Assembly: GCA_014529385.2 (NCBI GenBank)
Contig: CM043958.1
Coordinates: 121,178,817 to 121,242,816 of the forward strand
DNA length: 64,000 nucleotides
From: Adiantum capillus-veneris
Lineage: Eukaryota > Streptophyta > Polypodiopsida > Polypodiales > Pteridaceae
Direction: 5' to 3'
Below, in pieces: positions 1 to 11,988 of this stretch. The notes beneath the pieces were generated by a model. The model saw nothing but the letters and a program-made list of their open reading frames with translations. It ran no database searches and was not told the DNA's origin. Position 1 is the first letter of the stretch, and each line of letters opens with the position of its first letter. The position numbers were made by a program, and so were the translations under genes.

Positions 1-690
1 TAGATGAGAGTGTACACAAAGATCATCCATGTATATTTCTAAGAATATTCTCAGGTATTATTTGAACGCATGCGTCATTAAGTTGGGGCATTAGTTAAGC
101 CAAAAGGCATAACTCGATACGCATATATTCCCCATTCTGTGGCAAACGCTGTTTTGTGTTGATCCTCTATTGCAATTGCCAATTGGTTATACCCTGAAAA
201 TCCATCTAGAAAGGAATAAGCCCGTTTCCCGGCCACCCTCTCAAGTACATATTCTATGATCGGCAAGGGATAATTGTCCCTTATGGTGGCTGCATTTACC
301 TTTTTGAGGTTCACACACACTTGCAGTTTTCCGTTCTTCTTGGGGACTACCACAATGGGTGACACCCAATCTGTATGCTCAATTTAATAAATGAATTCAG
401 AATCCATCATCTTGTCAATCTCCTCTTTGATTCGTTTAGCAAATGTGTCATTATATGTATAAGGACGTTGTTTGCTAGGTTTGGCATCTGATTTCAAAGG
501 AATTGTATGTTGGCATATCGATGGATCAACTCCTTTGAGGTCTTTGTAGGACCATGCAAACACATCTTTATACTTCTTGAGAAGTTGTGTTAGCCGTTCT
601 TCTTATTCAGACTCTAAATCAGTTGCTATATAGACCGGCTAAGGCTTCTCACCTGGTTCAGCGAGGTCTATCCGTTTTGCATTTTCCAGC
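1..690 (-). pseudogene. Reverse transcriptase N-terminal half, broken and truncated
   Basis: The minus strand carries the Ty3 RT core: the palm entry motif WVSPIVVVPKKNG, the conserved NLKKVNAATIRDNYPLP and FLDGFSGYNQ blocks, and VMPFGLTNAPT, all in the open stretch 365-78. The catalytic YMDD box follows at about 20-30 but in another frame, with a frame break near 75. Upstream (about 370-690) the entry region resembling YKDVFAWSYKDLKGVDP is present, with in-frame stops, one of them just before the WVSP block near 385. The window edge removes the rest of RT, RNase H and integrase. The gene was a DNA polymerase copying element RNA; this copy cannot be translated through. Confidence 0.9.
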
Positions 691-983
691 CCATCTTAAG
701 ATTCCTGGTTTATTCTTTCTCTGACTGGTGGTGTCATGATGATTTTTCTGTCCTAGATGGTGAATTTCCGATAGTGGGGTGGTACATTCATGTTTCCTTT
801 CTCTGACTCCTCCTTACCATTACTTTCTCCCTCAGTAGTCCATACCTCTCGTAAAGCCCGTTTTAGTTCTTGGTATTTCTTTTTACGCTCCAATTTGGTC
901 CACTCTAGGTCTTTTGTTGTTCCTTTTTTTTTATTTTTGTGATTTTTGTGATCTTGTTTCTGTTTTAGCTTTCTGTACTTGTT

Positions 984-1448
984 TTATTTCCTCTTGAGTT
1001 CTTCCCTTCGCACTCTCGAGAATCTCCCTGATATTTGTTCCTTTACACAATCCTCTGCTTTGACAAGCATTAGATAGTGAGATTTATCTTTTATCCTGGG
1101 CATCAGGTTTTCTCTCATTTTGTTTTCTTCTTGTTTTTTCCTATAGTGTTCCTGACGTCTAGGGTGCTGATTGGCAAAATCATAAAACTTGATATTCTCT
1201 GTTTTCTCCCCACGCTCGCTTGAGTTGTCTGAACACTCGTTATCTGCATCGTTATTTACCTCCAGATGCTCAGAGGAGTTATAAAACTCTTCTTCTTCTG
1301 GTGGTTCTACAATCTCATCTCCTTCTGGTATAATGCTTACCATGTAATAGGGTAGCACATCGTAGCCATCCTTATCACAAAATTTTGTTGTTGGACTATC
1401 TGTAATGGTATAGACATCCAATGTTGCCAGTATGTGTTCCCATTCCAA
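984..1448 (-). pseudogene. Protease-RT linker region of element 1 pol
   Basis: An acidic, low-complexity open stretch of 154 codons (rich in E, D, N and S in its middle, basic at its end) between protease and RT. It matters mainly as a ruler. Its start (EWEHILATLDVY) and the sequence just upstream up to about 1586 (including YIPEPFPE) align collinearly with element 2 on both sides of the DNA-transposon insertion at 27943-39160, which lets the insertion ends be defined exactly. No enzymatic motif is visible. Function is unknown; it is probably a polyprotein spacer. Confidence 0.7.
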
Positions 1449-1586
1449 AGGTTCTAAGGCATCTTCAGGAAAAGGTTCCGGAATATAATCCTTGTCCTCA
1501 ATCGCTCTTTCTAAGACGCATTCCTCTCTTTTTAAGATCCCACAATGTGAATCTCCGCATATCCATAGCTCTTTTTGTTGCCCTAA

Positions 1587-2860
1587 CTATGCTGGGAGTT
1601 CCGACCCTGCTAATGTAGCGGAATCAAACTCTTCCACCGGTGTCTGGTTCACGTCTTTGTAATTATGGTCTTTCAAGTGAATTTTGGTTGTTGTCTCGCC
1701 ATGTCTGAGGTATATGTGGTCATAACCCCAATCCTGGACCATCTTTAATTGTCTCATGAATGGTCTTCCCAAGATGATCTCGTAATTGTTCTTTTTGTCG
1801 AAATCGACTATTGCCAATGTATGCTCATACTCGATTCCGCACGAAGTGACAATCACTTTTTCTAAGAGTCTTCCATGAACCCGTTTGTCAATTGCAATTT
1901 CATTCTGGTAGCTCTCAAAGCCGGTTTTCCCCATTTTTTCCAGATTTCCTTGGTGGCGATAGCAAATCCTGCTCCACTGTCAAGAATAGCTTTGGAAACT
2001 ACTCCTTGGAATTCTACTGGTAGCGTAGAGTTTCCATCTTCTCCCTCACAATATTCTCCAATCTTGTTTAAAGGTACCGGCCTTGTGTTTAGTTGAGGCA
2101 TGTCCAATTCTCTGATCCCTTCCTGAAGCTTCGAGGTGGGGTATTTTACTCCAAATTTTTCTAAGCATTTGCCTATTGTGGTCCACATGTTTGGTCTTAA
2201 CCTCAGGAGTTTGACTAATGTGATTGTGCATGCCACTGGGGTGGACAATAACTCAATCAACCCTTGTGAATCCATCACTCTGTTAGAAGAAAGTCTTTGA
2301 GATGGGATTGCTCTCACCTCATACTTGTCTTTATACTCTCCTAGGTAAGAGGGTAGAGTTTTTAGAGAGTCTGGTTGGCTGTGCCCCGAACTAATTGATC
2401 CTTGGTCTCCCCCTTGTGAATGTATATCAAAGTTCATTTGTGATCTGGCCTCAAATTCTTCAATAGGAGGTAAGATCTCATTTTTCTCTTTTACCGTTCT
2501 GTTCATGTGGTAACTCACCCTGTTAGCTTCGTTGGCCTCACGGATTTGCTTCCACAGGTCATCTAGACTGTTACAATCCTTACCCATTTCTACCAATGTT
2601 TTAGGTTGGAACCCATCACTTGCCTCATCTGTTGTATTTTGCACTATGATAGGCTCTCTCCTAGACTCAGAGGCATTCGTGAGTCTTCCCTTTGTTTCTA
2701 CTTGTTTGTCTAATGTTGGTTTGATAGGGGTTGGAGCTGGTACTTCATGGCAATTTGCAGGTTTACCAAGCGGGTTTTCTATCAAAGATTGAGCAGTTTC
2801 AACCATCTTTCTACACATTTCCAACCTTTGTTTTTCTATTTCAGCATATGGATAAGTCAT
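1587..2860 (-). pseudogene. Retropepsin-like aspartic protease region
   Basis: Two overlapping open stretches (2860-1862 and 1934-1587) encode the protease part of the polyprotein. The catalytic motif ILDSGAGFAIATKEIW lies near the C-terminal end of the first, about 40 codons before its stop. The second contains the flap and second-lobe region ending in IILGRPFMRQLKMVQDW, typical of plant Ty3 proteases (the hydrophobic-LG-RPF block). The two overlap in different frames around 1862-1934, which implies a frameshift. The protease would mature Gag-Pol. The same DSG motif and RPFMRQ block occur in element 2 at about 27420-27690. Confidence 0.85.
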
Positions 2861-2980
2861 CCATCTTTGCTCTTAGGTTTGGTTATTTTTTAGTATGGCT
2901 TTGTAAGCTTTTAGAAGTGCATCTAATTTCTCATTTACCTTGTCTGCCAGTACTGATCCTCCTGATCCTGCACTTTTGGG

Positions 2981-4230
2981 TTATGCTATTTCCTTGGGTG
3001 CTATGGTTGCCGCAGTGTGTGAGCTTAGGCTAGCTAGATCCTCTAACCACTCTAATCTATCCTTTGTGTGTTTTAACTCCTCGGCTAGAGCCGTTTGCTC
3101 TCGTTCTCTCCTGCCTTTCATACGCGTCTTTCTAGCCTTCCAAGTGCTTCTCTGATTTTTTGTTTTTGAACTTGGGGCATCGATTTTTGGCTCTTCAATT
3201 ATGGGTTCACTCGTCATTCTTTGAGCTTGGGCTCGTGTCACTGCCTGAATAGGTATGATTGTCTCGATTTCTGACCCTCCACTGGAAGGCACTGCTTCCA
3301 GCATGTTCAAGGTAGTTTTTGCTGCTTTTCTCGGGTTCTTAGGGGAATCAAATGAGTAACTCCACACTCGGTGCAATATGTGTTGACTCTAATGATTTCA
3401 TCATGAGGACAGTCTCTTAGCCAATGGTCTCCACCACACTTGTAGCAGGATCCTTTAGGCTGTTGGGGCGCTCCTTGAGCTCCTATTTTTTGGTATGCAT
3501 GTCTTTGCCCTCCTATGCCTCCGTTGGCTATGAACAAAAATGTTCGTTCATCCAAGCTATATCTTCCTTCTCCCGCTGCCTGCGCAGTTGTTGGTGGTCC
3601 TGCACCTCCTATCATGCTCCATGGTTCTGGTGTTGAGGGTTCTTCTGGTGGATAATAGACAGGATTTGCAGCATATCCATTGGGATCTTCATAATATGCA
3701 TGCATAGGCACCAAAGCCTTCTCTTCTGATTCAGTTACAGTTGGTGTGTACCTTATGCCGACTGGTCGTAATCCTGGTAGGGGTGGTTGTTGCCCCAACA
3801 CTGGTTGTGGTCTTTCTACACCTATAGGTCCTGGTAGGTTGCCTGCTTGATACCTAGGCATCGGTGGAATTTGAGGAGATGCTACCTGAGCTTGGGGAGC
3901 ATAAGATCTCTCTCTCACATATCCCTTGTTATAATAACATTCCTCCGTCCCATGGTTTGTCCATTTTTGTTCAATAGCACACCATTTTGGCTGTTTAGTC
4001 TGAGCTTTGGCGTACAAGTTAATCTTTTTTAGCACTTCCTCTACAAGCAGCTCTTGGCTTATAGCTACTTCTCCTTTTAGTGTTGTCTTAGAAGACTTGC
4101 TTCCACTTTGTTGTTGTGAGGATGAATCATCGTCGAGATCCTTGAATTCACCCTCTTTGTAGACCGCACAATTGTCCACAAGGTAAAGAGCCTCCTTAGT
4201 TAACTCATTTAATGCCGTGCTCCTCTTCAT
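2981..4230 (-). pseudogene. Gag C-terminal region with CCHC zinc knuckle
   Basis: Two overlapping open stretches (4230-3307 and 3376-2981). The first has a proline- and glutamine-rich segment and then a CCHC nucleocapsid knuckle, CYKCGGDHWLRDC, at about codons 265-277, followed by a second cysteine pair (YCTEC). The second is lysine- and arginine-rich and includes ITRAQAQR, matching VITRAQAKK in element 2. These parts bind genomic RNA in Gag. A frame change separates the two pieces. The order knuckle, basic segment, protease is the same in both family members. Confidence 0.8.
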
Positions 4231-4341
4231 ATGTAAGTCCTTCTAGAGATCTGCATTCCTTAGTCCTTGGATAAATATAAGCATAAGTCTCGACTGAGTT
4301 GGCAGTTCTGCCACAGGGCAGAACTTAACATATCTTTTTAG

Positions 4342-4716
4342 TCATAGGGCTGCCTTTCGCACAGATTTCCCTTCTTTCTGTTTGAATTTATGGATTTGCG
4401 AGACTGTATTATGAGCTATCCCCCTTTGTGAGAATTCCTCGATAAACTCGTCAAACACCTCCTCCATAGACTCAAAGTCTCTACGCTCCACAGAGTCAAA
4501 CCAAGTAGCAGCATCATCCTCTAGGGTTAGTCCAAACCCTGCAAATTGGGTAGGGAAATATAACACCTCTTCAGCTCTAATTACACGCACAAAGGCTGCT
4601 ACGCGATCTCTCGGATCTCTGTTTCCCGTGTATTTCTTGTTTACCCATTTTTGCACTTGAGAAGGCCTAATTCTACGATGGTCTAAAAATCTCATCATTG
4701 GATCTCCTCGCCCCAA
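4342..4716 (-). pseudogene. Gag capsid core (Retrotrans_gag-like)
   Basis: A 124-codon open stretch with the plant Ty3 capsid signature: FAGFGLTLEDDAATWF, then FDEFIEEFSQRGIAHNTVSQIHKFKQKEGKSVR. The equivalent in element 2 (25003-25296) has FEGFGMALEGEALIWF and IYSFKQKQGESVRD at the same spacing. This domain assembles the virus-like particle. It is cut off from the N-terminal gag piece (5958-4984) and the knuckle region by stops. Confidence 0.85.
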
Positions 4717-4983
4717 TCTATATACCTACTCTGGCCTTCAGTAGTGGGCTGGTTACTCTCCCAATGGTGCTCCTAAGCCATAATTTCTAACAGTTCTTGC
4801 CAGAGATGGTTCATCTCTTTGAACTCGTTCTATGGGTGGTCTTCCAGGCTCTGTTGACCCTTGAGTCTTTGGCTTACTCTCTCGTTGATACTGTGAATAG
4901 AGTGGTGTTTCTTCTAAATCCCTTAGCCCTCATGCGGCTTGATAACCATCTCGATTTCGGTCTTGTTCTAATGTTGCAGTCTG

Positions 4984-5958
4984 TCAAAGCCATGCCTGCA
5001 ATGATGGCTGGGTTGCTGGTTGGTTTTGGTTGTTGAATGTCTGATGTCGGGTAGAATGTGAGGTCGCGTCATACTCCTCTGAAAAGGGATTTGTCGACTT
5101 GCTAGGGGTGTAGGTGGCTCTTGGCACTTCATCGAGGGCATATGTTGATGCTCCTGGAACTGTTGCCTTTTCTACCTCCTCTGGGAGAATACGTTGGTAT
5201 TCTCGCACGTACCTATCAACTAAAATGATATCCTTCCCCATAGCAATTTCATAAGAGAATAAGTAAAGAACCTTGTCTTTGCTTAAGTCATTTGGGTAGG
5301 GTTCTTTGCAACGGAAGTAAGAGACTATTCCCTCGCTCTCATGCTTGTAAATCCCCACATTCTCATTATAAGTTGAAACCCTAGTTGTTTTCTTATCATA
5401 CATAAAAAGAACTCCAAGTCGATCAACGTTTGGTGGCGGTTCTTGAGTTTTTGAAACCATTTTCTCCTTCGCCACGTTATCTCCATATCTATTGTAATCC
5501 TCAGGGTTACTAACTATCAGATAGTGGTTCCCCTTTTCGTTTAGGAATCTATCTCCATCATCATAGACTCGAATTATCTCCAGTCTCTGAGTCGGCCTTT
5601 CTTCGATACAAATACACTTGCGTCCTTGATAGTCAGAATAAACTAGGGCTCCCCTCAAGTTTGTTCCTTCTAAGAAGATTACAGTGAACTTGGAATCATT
5701 CAAATGATTTAGGGAGGTGCTTCCTCCCGCCATTGGTCCATCATAGGTGAAACCTCCTGCCTGTTGACTACCCATCATGAAGAAGGATTTGTCTGATGAA
5801 GTGTCAGTATCACTACCCTCCTCAATAATCGGTGCTAGTGGATCTAGCCTTGCATGAGTTACACTCTCCTCGGTGGACACTAAGCTACCTTGGTCACTTG
5901 CCACCTTTTGGTCTCTAAAAATTTGTCTTCTTGATCTTAAATTCATCAAACTTAGCAA
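4984..5958 (-). CDS. Element 1 Gag N-terminal polypeptide (MNLRS...)
   Basis: The longest intact open frame of element 1 (324 codons). It starts MNLRSRR, matching the MNLRSGH start of element 2 gag at 23977, which supports the chosen ATG. Both continue with a serine- and acid-rich stretch containing VSTEESV. The middle has no motif I recognise. This N-terminal extension ahead of the capsid core is unusually long for Gag, and its function is unknown. It lies directly downstream of the palindrome-bearing leader and ends shortly before the capsid core fragment. Confidence 0.7.
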   Translation of the reverse strand: MLSLMNLRSRRQIFRDQKVASDQGSLVSTEESVTHARLDPLAPIIEEGSDTDTSSDKSFFMMGSQQAGGFTYDGPMAGGSTSLNHLNDSKFTVIFLEGTNLRGALVYSDYQGRKCICIEERPTQRLEIIRVYDDGDRFLNEKGNHYLIVSNPEDYNRYGDNVAKEKMVSKTQEPPPNVDRLGVLFMYDKKTTRVSTYNENVGIYKHESEGIVSYFRCKEPYPNDLSKDKVLYLFSYEIAMGKDIILVDRYVREYQRILPEEVEKATVPGASTYALDEVPRATYTPSKSTNPFSEEYDATSHSTRHQTFNNQNQPATQPSLQAWL

Positions 5959-7739
5959 TGCAATTTATACAAATCCAACCACTCACCTGGCAAAGGATCA
6001 GTCTCCGCACAACTTCTTGCTTTGCTGCTGAATATACCTATACACAAGTGTTTAATTTCGGCAATCGAATCAAAGCATCTAACCACTAGAGGTGATTGTA
6101 GTAATGATTGGTATAATTGGAGAGTTAACCTCAACCACTACTGTATTTTATACACTTCTAATGTTCTGGATTAGGTTTGCTAATCTGAAACTGTACTTCC
6201 CTCGGATGTTGGTCAATTTACATGAAAAGTCTGAATTCAGTCTTTGCTCCATCAAAAGGTCAAACAAGGTCCAAATTCACTTCTGAAAGAAGTTCTAGAA
6301 CCCTCAAGTCAAATGGAACATCATTGTATGTCCTCAGTCAGATTTTCTCTTCACTAAGCCCCAGCAGACATCCTACGCGTAGGATGTCTCCTGCTCTGTT
6401 TTGCCTGGATTTTTTCACTATGGATTCCCCTTGATGTGCTGAGTCCACAGTTGTTTTTACTTTTTTATTTGGACACCTATAAGCTGGTCAATGGATCAGA
6501 AATCTATTTCGACAGCCTGATGTTGGTCTGACTAGTCTAATCAACTCCAATTTGGACCAAAATTGACTAGGAGGCTTGTCTTAAGCTATACAACACCCTC
6601 CTATGCCCACAGTCAGTATCTCGCTTCAATTTCTTGCTTTAGACATTCTACGTGTAGGATGTTTTTTTGATCAAAATGGCTTCAAATGCAGAGCACAGAC
6701 TCCTCTTGAGGTGCTGATCACTTTGGTATGCTCAAATTTAGGGTCGGAGTGCAAAATCACACAGATGACATACTACGCGTAGGAGTCTTTTTGGCATGTT
6801 TGACCCCAGACTTGACCCACAGCTTCCCCTTGATGTCAGCAACCCAGTGGTACGCTTAGATTTTGGTTTGGATTTCAAAAGTCCCTAATTTTAGCTGTTC
6901 TAGCCTTTTCAGTCAAAAGTGCTAAAGTCTGCTTAGAACCCAATTTTCTCACCCAAATGAGATGAAACCTTCCTCAGTCACTCAATATATCATGCAGATC
7001 ATGCTCATGCAGCCATCCTATGGTTTTGGTCTTCAAATAATGCCTTGGCTCAAATTGGATAGGATGTTTGGCAATTTCAGTATATTTGGCCTTATCCTGT
7101 TAAGACATGGTCAAATTTCCACTTTCCAGGTGAAAATAGGGTAAAACCTACCTTCTGGACACACTGGTCAACTCAAAATTCCAAAATTTCCACCAGATCA
7201 CCCTGTAGACATCCTACGCGTAGGATGTCTCCTGGCTTAAAATTAAATTTTTTCCTGACAGAAATGCTCCTGATGCTCTGTAGCTCTATCAGAAACACTC
7301 ACAGCAACTTTTGGACTTTACTTCAGCTTTCAAACACACTTTTGAGTCTTTTACAACTTTGTGATGAATCTAACAAGCAAGTATACATGCATGAAGTGCT
7401 CTAGATCATAAACCATGATGTCCTACTTACTCTACTCCTATGCATCATGTGAAATGGTGATAATGGTGTTTTGGTTGCTTCCTGGCCTCTCCGGACTCCC
7501 AAGCTCTCCTCTCACCGCTTCTACCACTCCAACTCCTACTCTCTACACCACAACTCAACTAAAACTACCTAAGTCTACCTAAGTCGAAGGATCTAGACTA
7601 GACACACGCCCCTAGACTCCCTCTAAGACCTAGAGAGTCCTCCACCCTCTGATCCTATCTAAATGTAAAACGAGACTCTTGGCAAGCCAAATAATCCCTA
7701 TCCTCAAGGACTAGTCTCGGTCACCTACCTAAGGTTTTC
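5959..7739 (-). other. Leader of element 1 between PBS and gag, non-coding
   Basis: About 1.8 kb without a credible gene. It contains four copies of a palindrome with half-site GACATCCTACG at 6367-6388, 6642-6663, 6767-6787 and 7208-7229, embedded in diverged repeats that share phrases such as CCCCTTGATGTGCTGA. Three of the four positions fall near a 280-bp grid. The matching leader of element 2 has the same design with a different palindrome. Confidence 0.8.
6367..7229. repeat. Four dispersed palindromes, half-site GACATCCTACG
   Basis: The copies at 6367-6388 and 7208-7229 are perfect 22-bp palindromes, the half-site GACATCCTACG followed directly by its reverse complement. The copies at 6642-6663 and 6767-6787 are imperfect. 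The intervals are 275, 125 and 441 bp, so 6642 to 7208 is about twice 283. Confidence 0.85.
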
Positions 7740-7759
7740 GTCCCCGGCAGCGGCGCCAA
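7740..7759 (-). other. Primer-binding site, tRNA-Asp type
   Basis: On the minus strand this reads TTGGCGCCGCTGCCGGGGAC, the form used by many plant Ty3 elements (tRNA-Asp 3' end). It sits immediately inside the LTR end (CCAACA on the minus strand), as expected for minus-strand DNA priming. Confidence 0.85.
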
Positions 7760-8404
7760 TGTTGGACGGATATGTCGCAACGGACGTTAGCACAGCGAGA
7801 ACTCACCTAAAAAGATTTGTCAACTAAGGACGAATCTCAACCCGCAGGCGCGTGGAAGCAAGCATAGGGTGTCAACCTACACTCGACTGACTCCTAACTA
7901 ATTCCTACAGAGGTCTCTACCCAATGTCTAAGCTACAACCTTCAGGAGTGCATAAGAGGAAACTTCCTACAACGCTTTCCAAAGCCAAATACCCATCAAA
8001 CGATTTCGAAACGCCACAGAACTTGAAGGAGACCCTACTAACACCAATAGGTCGCCCTACCTAAGGTCTATGAACCAAAACCCCAACCTAAAACACATGG
8101 TGCAAAATCATGTAGGATGTTTGGCCGAAATTTGCAGGTCAACTAAAGTGCCTAATGTGTAGCTCTACTCAATGCAAACACGTGGATATGCTGCAATGCA
8201 AAAACGGATAATGTATGCTCATAGATGAAGCTCCTAGATGGAGCTCATAAAACCGGACCGTACGCGCGCAATGGAGGTATTGGCACGTAGCGCTCGTCGG
8301 GGGCAACACACTGCACTTCTCTACACTCGATTCCGACCACCGGTGTGCGCGTAGCGTCAAGATGAAGCTCTCACTCTCTCTCGTACACAGTACGCTCACT
8401 CACA
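7760..8404 (-). repeat. 5' LTR of element 1 (proposed limits)
   Basis: The inner end is fixed by the PBS. The outer end is proposed at 8404, where the minus strand begins TGTGAGTGAGCG, giving the usual TG...CA ends and a 645-bp LTR. The partner LTR is outside the window, so the outer limit and the target duplication cannot be confirmed. Confidence 0.6.
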
Positions 8405-10061
8405 GACTTCCAATTTTTTTTTTAAATGACAAAAGGTTTTTTTTCATTAAGGTCAAAAAGTGGTATAAATACCTTACAATCTCAAACCCTAATGTTCCAA
8501 TTTAACCATCTACTCAATCTAAATGTCAAAACTGGGATACAATCTAGAAACTTCTGTAAGCCTCAATATTTACAAAGGTGAAATGTCGGGTTTCCTCAAG
8601 AAATGAATAATTACAAAAAATAATAATCCGCCGAGCAGTCATTTTCCGTAGGGTGTGTCCAGCTTCTAACAACGACCCAACCCTCTTGCCTAGAATAGAC
8701 CTTGCTCTTGATACCAGTGTAATGCATGGGGTGACTAGAGCGTGGAATCCACCTCCCAACCTCCCACTATATAGGCAATGCTCCTAGCCCTTTGCCCTAG
8801 CCGGATTCCCTTGTCCACAGTGCCTAGTCCGGACCCTGGCCCAGTCCATGACTCCCTGGCCTTGCCATTGTCCTAACAGCTATGATGATATTTCCCTAAG
8901 TACCCATCCCTTGATGGGGACTATAAGGTGGACCCCCATGGTAACTCTTATTGTTTGGGATATATTCGCTTATTACTGGTAGCATATGAACTTTAACAAT
9001 TCTAGGTTTTAAAAAAATTCACAGGGATCCTTCAATCATTAGAGGGTTCAATCACTTCTCTGATGATGGACTACAGCTCCTATTGCTAAGCATTAGGTAT
9101 TTATGGCTACCTACCTCCTCTTGCCCTCCTCGTTTATACAAGGTGATGGATTTTCCATCCCTCACTTAGCCTTTGGTTTTTCTATTTGCCAATACAAGAA
9201 TAAGAGAGCGTAGATGGTGTGTGCTAGTGGAGATATCCCTCTCTTAGTCTTGAAAGTTTTGATAAACTTGTACTTGCTTGATAAGCTTGACTTGCTAGAA
9301 ATTTGAAACATAGATGATCTACATTAAATTACCAGTTACTTACATTCTAGCTTATATGTGACAAAAATGACCTATTGTTACTTGCTCTAGCATGCTAATG
9401 GTTAGTTTAAATAATTATACCTTGAGAAGACAAGGGCAGAGGATTTAAGGACATGTACACTTGTTTAGTAGTGGTTTGATTTACCTCTTTTAAAGATGAT
9501 GTTGGCATGGGATGCTGGGACATACAACACGATGTCATTACTAATGGACTCAGACTCTTGAGTGGATTGGTTTAATTCTGAATTTTCATGGTACTAATAT
9601 TCTAGGAATGGTTCTAGCAGCATGGACTACTACTAGGATTGTTGCTATTGATGCTGGCTTTTATTTTTTGTTGTACTAGGATCCTAGGGGAAAGTGTTTG
9701 CTCTACTATCTTGAGGATATTTGGGCATAATACATGCCTCTCTAATTTTTTTTTTTACTATTTTGGTGAATTATGTAGACAATGCTCCTACAATGGAATT
9801 TTGATCTTCTGTAGACAATTTTGATCTTTTCTAAAAAAATCTCAGATAAATGTGCATTTTCAATTTTTCTTGGAATATTTTCAAATCTTATATCAAGTTA
9901 TATACACCTTGTCAGGTCTCCTTGAATTGAGTTTTATACACGTGGTCAAGTCTCTACTTGTTTCACTACAATTCTAGTTGTTTTTTTCACAAAATGGTGG
10001 CACTATTGAATGGCTACTATTTGTTGTGGCTTATTAACATGATTGGAATACTTAGCTAAGT
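8405..10061. other. Non-coding stretch; contains a second PBS-like site
   Basis: I see no gene. On the minus strand at 8703-8717 there is CTGGTATCAAGAGC, similar to the initiator-Met PBS of plant LTR elements and to the PBS of element 3 at about 59390-59405. It is followed outward by a sequence starting TGTAATGCATGG and a TATATA stretch near 8769. This looks like the 5' end of another retroelement, but no coding part remains. The rest is unremarkable AT-rich sequence. Confidence 0.45.
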
Positions 10062-10244
<183 letters not shown>

Positions 10245-10395
10245 TTTTAGACTAACAAACAATGCTCCTTCTATTCTTTATTTACTTGCATTGATAATAC
10301 ATCCTTATATACAAGTTTATGCCATATAGTGGCTCAATAGATTAACCATAAAATTATCCCTACTAGTCATGAGATAAGGAGATATAGTTAGTGTG

Positions 10396-11041
10396 TGTAA
10401 CATTTAATGCACTAATAACTTGTGTGTAGAGGAAATTGATAACATAGTGAGCATTCCATTAAGAAAAAGTTCCTAATGAGCATAGAGAGAGTACTTAATT
10501 TGAGAAATCAACCTAGCAATTTACACCTAGCTAATTTGGCATTGACAATACTTGAAAAGAGAGAAAAATAGAACAATTGACAACATTTGAGGATCGGATT
10601 TACATGGAGCCGGTCCCCCCTCCATAAAGGCTTTGTATTATAGCTTCTCCCATCATAGGAGACTTTTGTACAATGCAATTCTTGTGTTCCTTGACAAAAC
10701 TCATTGGTGCAATGAAGATGGAAGCTTCATGCTGAAAAACACACCTAGTGTCCCTAGCCTCAGTCCCAAGACCTCACACACCTTCAAAAATGGTGAGAGC
10801 GAGCAAATAATGAGGATAGATTGAGAGGAAGAAGAGGTATCTTACAAGAAAGAAGTATTCTCCTCACATAATCACTCTACTCGCATAGTCTAGCTTAGTA
10901 ATTATCATGGTAGAAGAGATGAGCATGCCGTTGAAGCTTGGCTCTTGGTTGGATTTGCATTCCATAGCCAAGAGTTGTTGGTGTAGGCCTCTACTTCTCA
11001 ATGCTTGGAGAAGGAGATGGAGTTATTCTTGCACATATGAG

Positions 11042-11101
<60 letters not shown>

Positions 11102-11571
11102 CAATGAGTTAGAGTAAAATGCAGCCTTCTCTCTCATCTTGGTCGACCCCTCTTGCTATTTTCTCATGCTCGCATCCCATTGGCCCATGTAAAGCTTAGC
11201 CAATCACAAATTAGAAGCATAATTGATAGCCTTTTGACAAGTGTCCCCTTTTGTGAGAGCTTTAGGTTATTAAATAATTCAATTAAACTCTCATTGGACC
11301 TCTTAGTCTTCTGGCCAATAGGAATCAAGGAAGCCATTGGCCTACTGAATGCTCATTGGACCCCTTGGTAGACTGCCCAATAGTCTTCTAGGGAGCTTAA
11401 TTTCTATTGGTTCTTTTATCAAGCATTTTTTAAATTGATTAGACTAAATTTACTCTAGCCTAATCTCATTGGTCCACCTCTATGGCCATCCAATAGGATT
11501 TGAGGGAAGCTTGGGGGCAACTCGCCTAGGACATGTGTCTAGTATTCCCTTTGTGTAAAGGGGGAGCTTTG

Positions 11572-11614
<43 letters not shown>

Positions 11615-11988
11615 TCTCTCTCATCCCTTGCTCTCATGGCTCGCCCCCTACTTGATAGGGATGTGGGAAGGCTTTTTAGTCTTCCCATGACCATCCAATT
11701 TTCCCTTAAGTTGGCCTTTGGACTATTGAATTAAAATTAGGAACCTTAGCCTATGGAAGTCTTAATGGAGCTGAACCTTAGGTCTTTTAAGCCCCATTGA
11801 AGCACATTGCTCTTTTGCAGACTGTCACCCTTTGGATCCCTATTTTCCCTCCTTTGGATCCCTGCAAAGTCCAATCTGGCAACCTTACCAATATTCTAGC
11901 TTCTACTCCCCTAGTACTTCCCCTTATTAAATGATCAGTTTAACATGACAAAATCATTTGGGAGAAATAGATATTAGTTTTTATGACA
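10396..11988 (-). repeat. 3' LTR of element 4, with two (GT)n tracts
   Basis: It starts (plus strand) TGTAACATTTAATG and ends TTATGACA, followed by the polypurine-tract complement TTACCTCTCTCTTGAAATC. It aligns with both LTRs of element 3, including the repeated phrases about CTCATTGGACC. Microsatellites lie at about 11041-11099 and 11572-11611; the second matches the position of the GT tract in the element 3 LTRs. Confidence 0.85.

Larger units (their letters stand above)
1..8404 (-). mobile_element. Element 1: Ty3/gypsy LTR retrotransposon, 3' part cut by window edge
   Basis: Read on the minus strand this is LTR (7760-8404), PBS (7740-7759), a leader of about 1.8 kb, gag, protease, a linker and the start of reverse transcriptase, which runs off the left edge. 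It is the same family as the plus-strand element at 21076-51070: both gag proteins start MNLRS, the protease-RT linker is collinear (ILATLD against ILATMD), and the RT cores are close homologues. The reading frame is broken many times, so the copy is dead. The PBS type and the large leader suggest a Tat/Athila-like lineage; that is inference. No chromodomain is visible. Confidence 0.9.
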
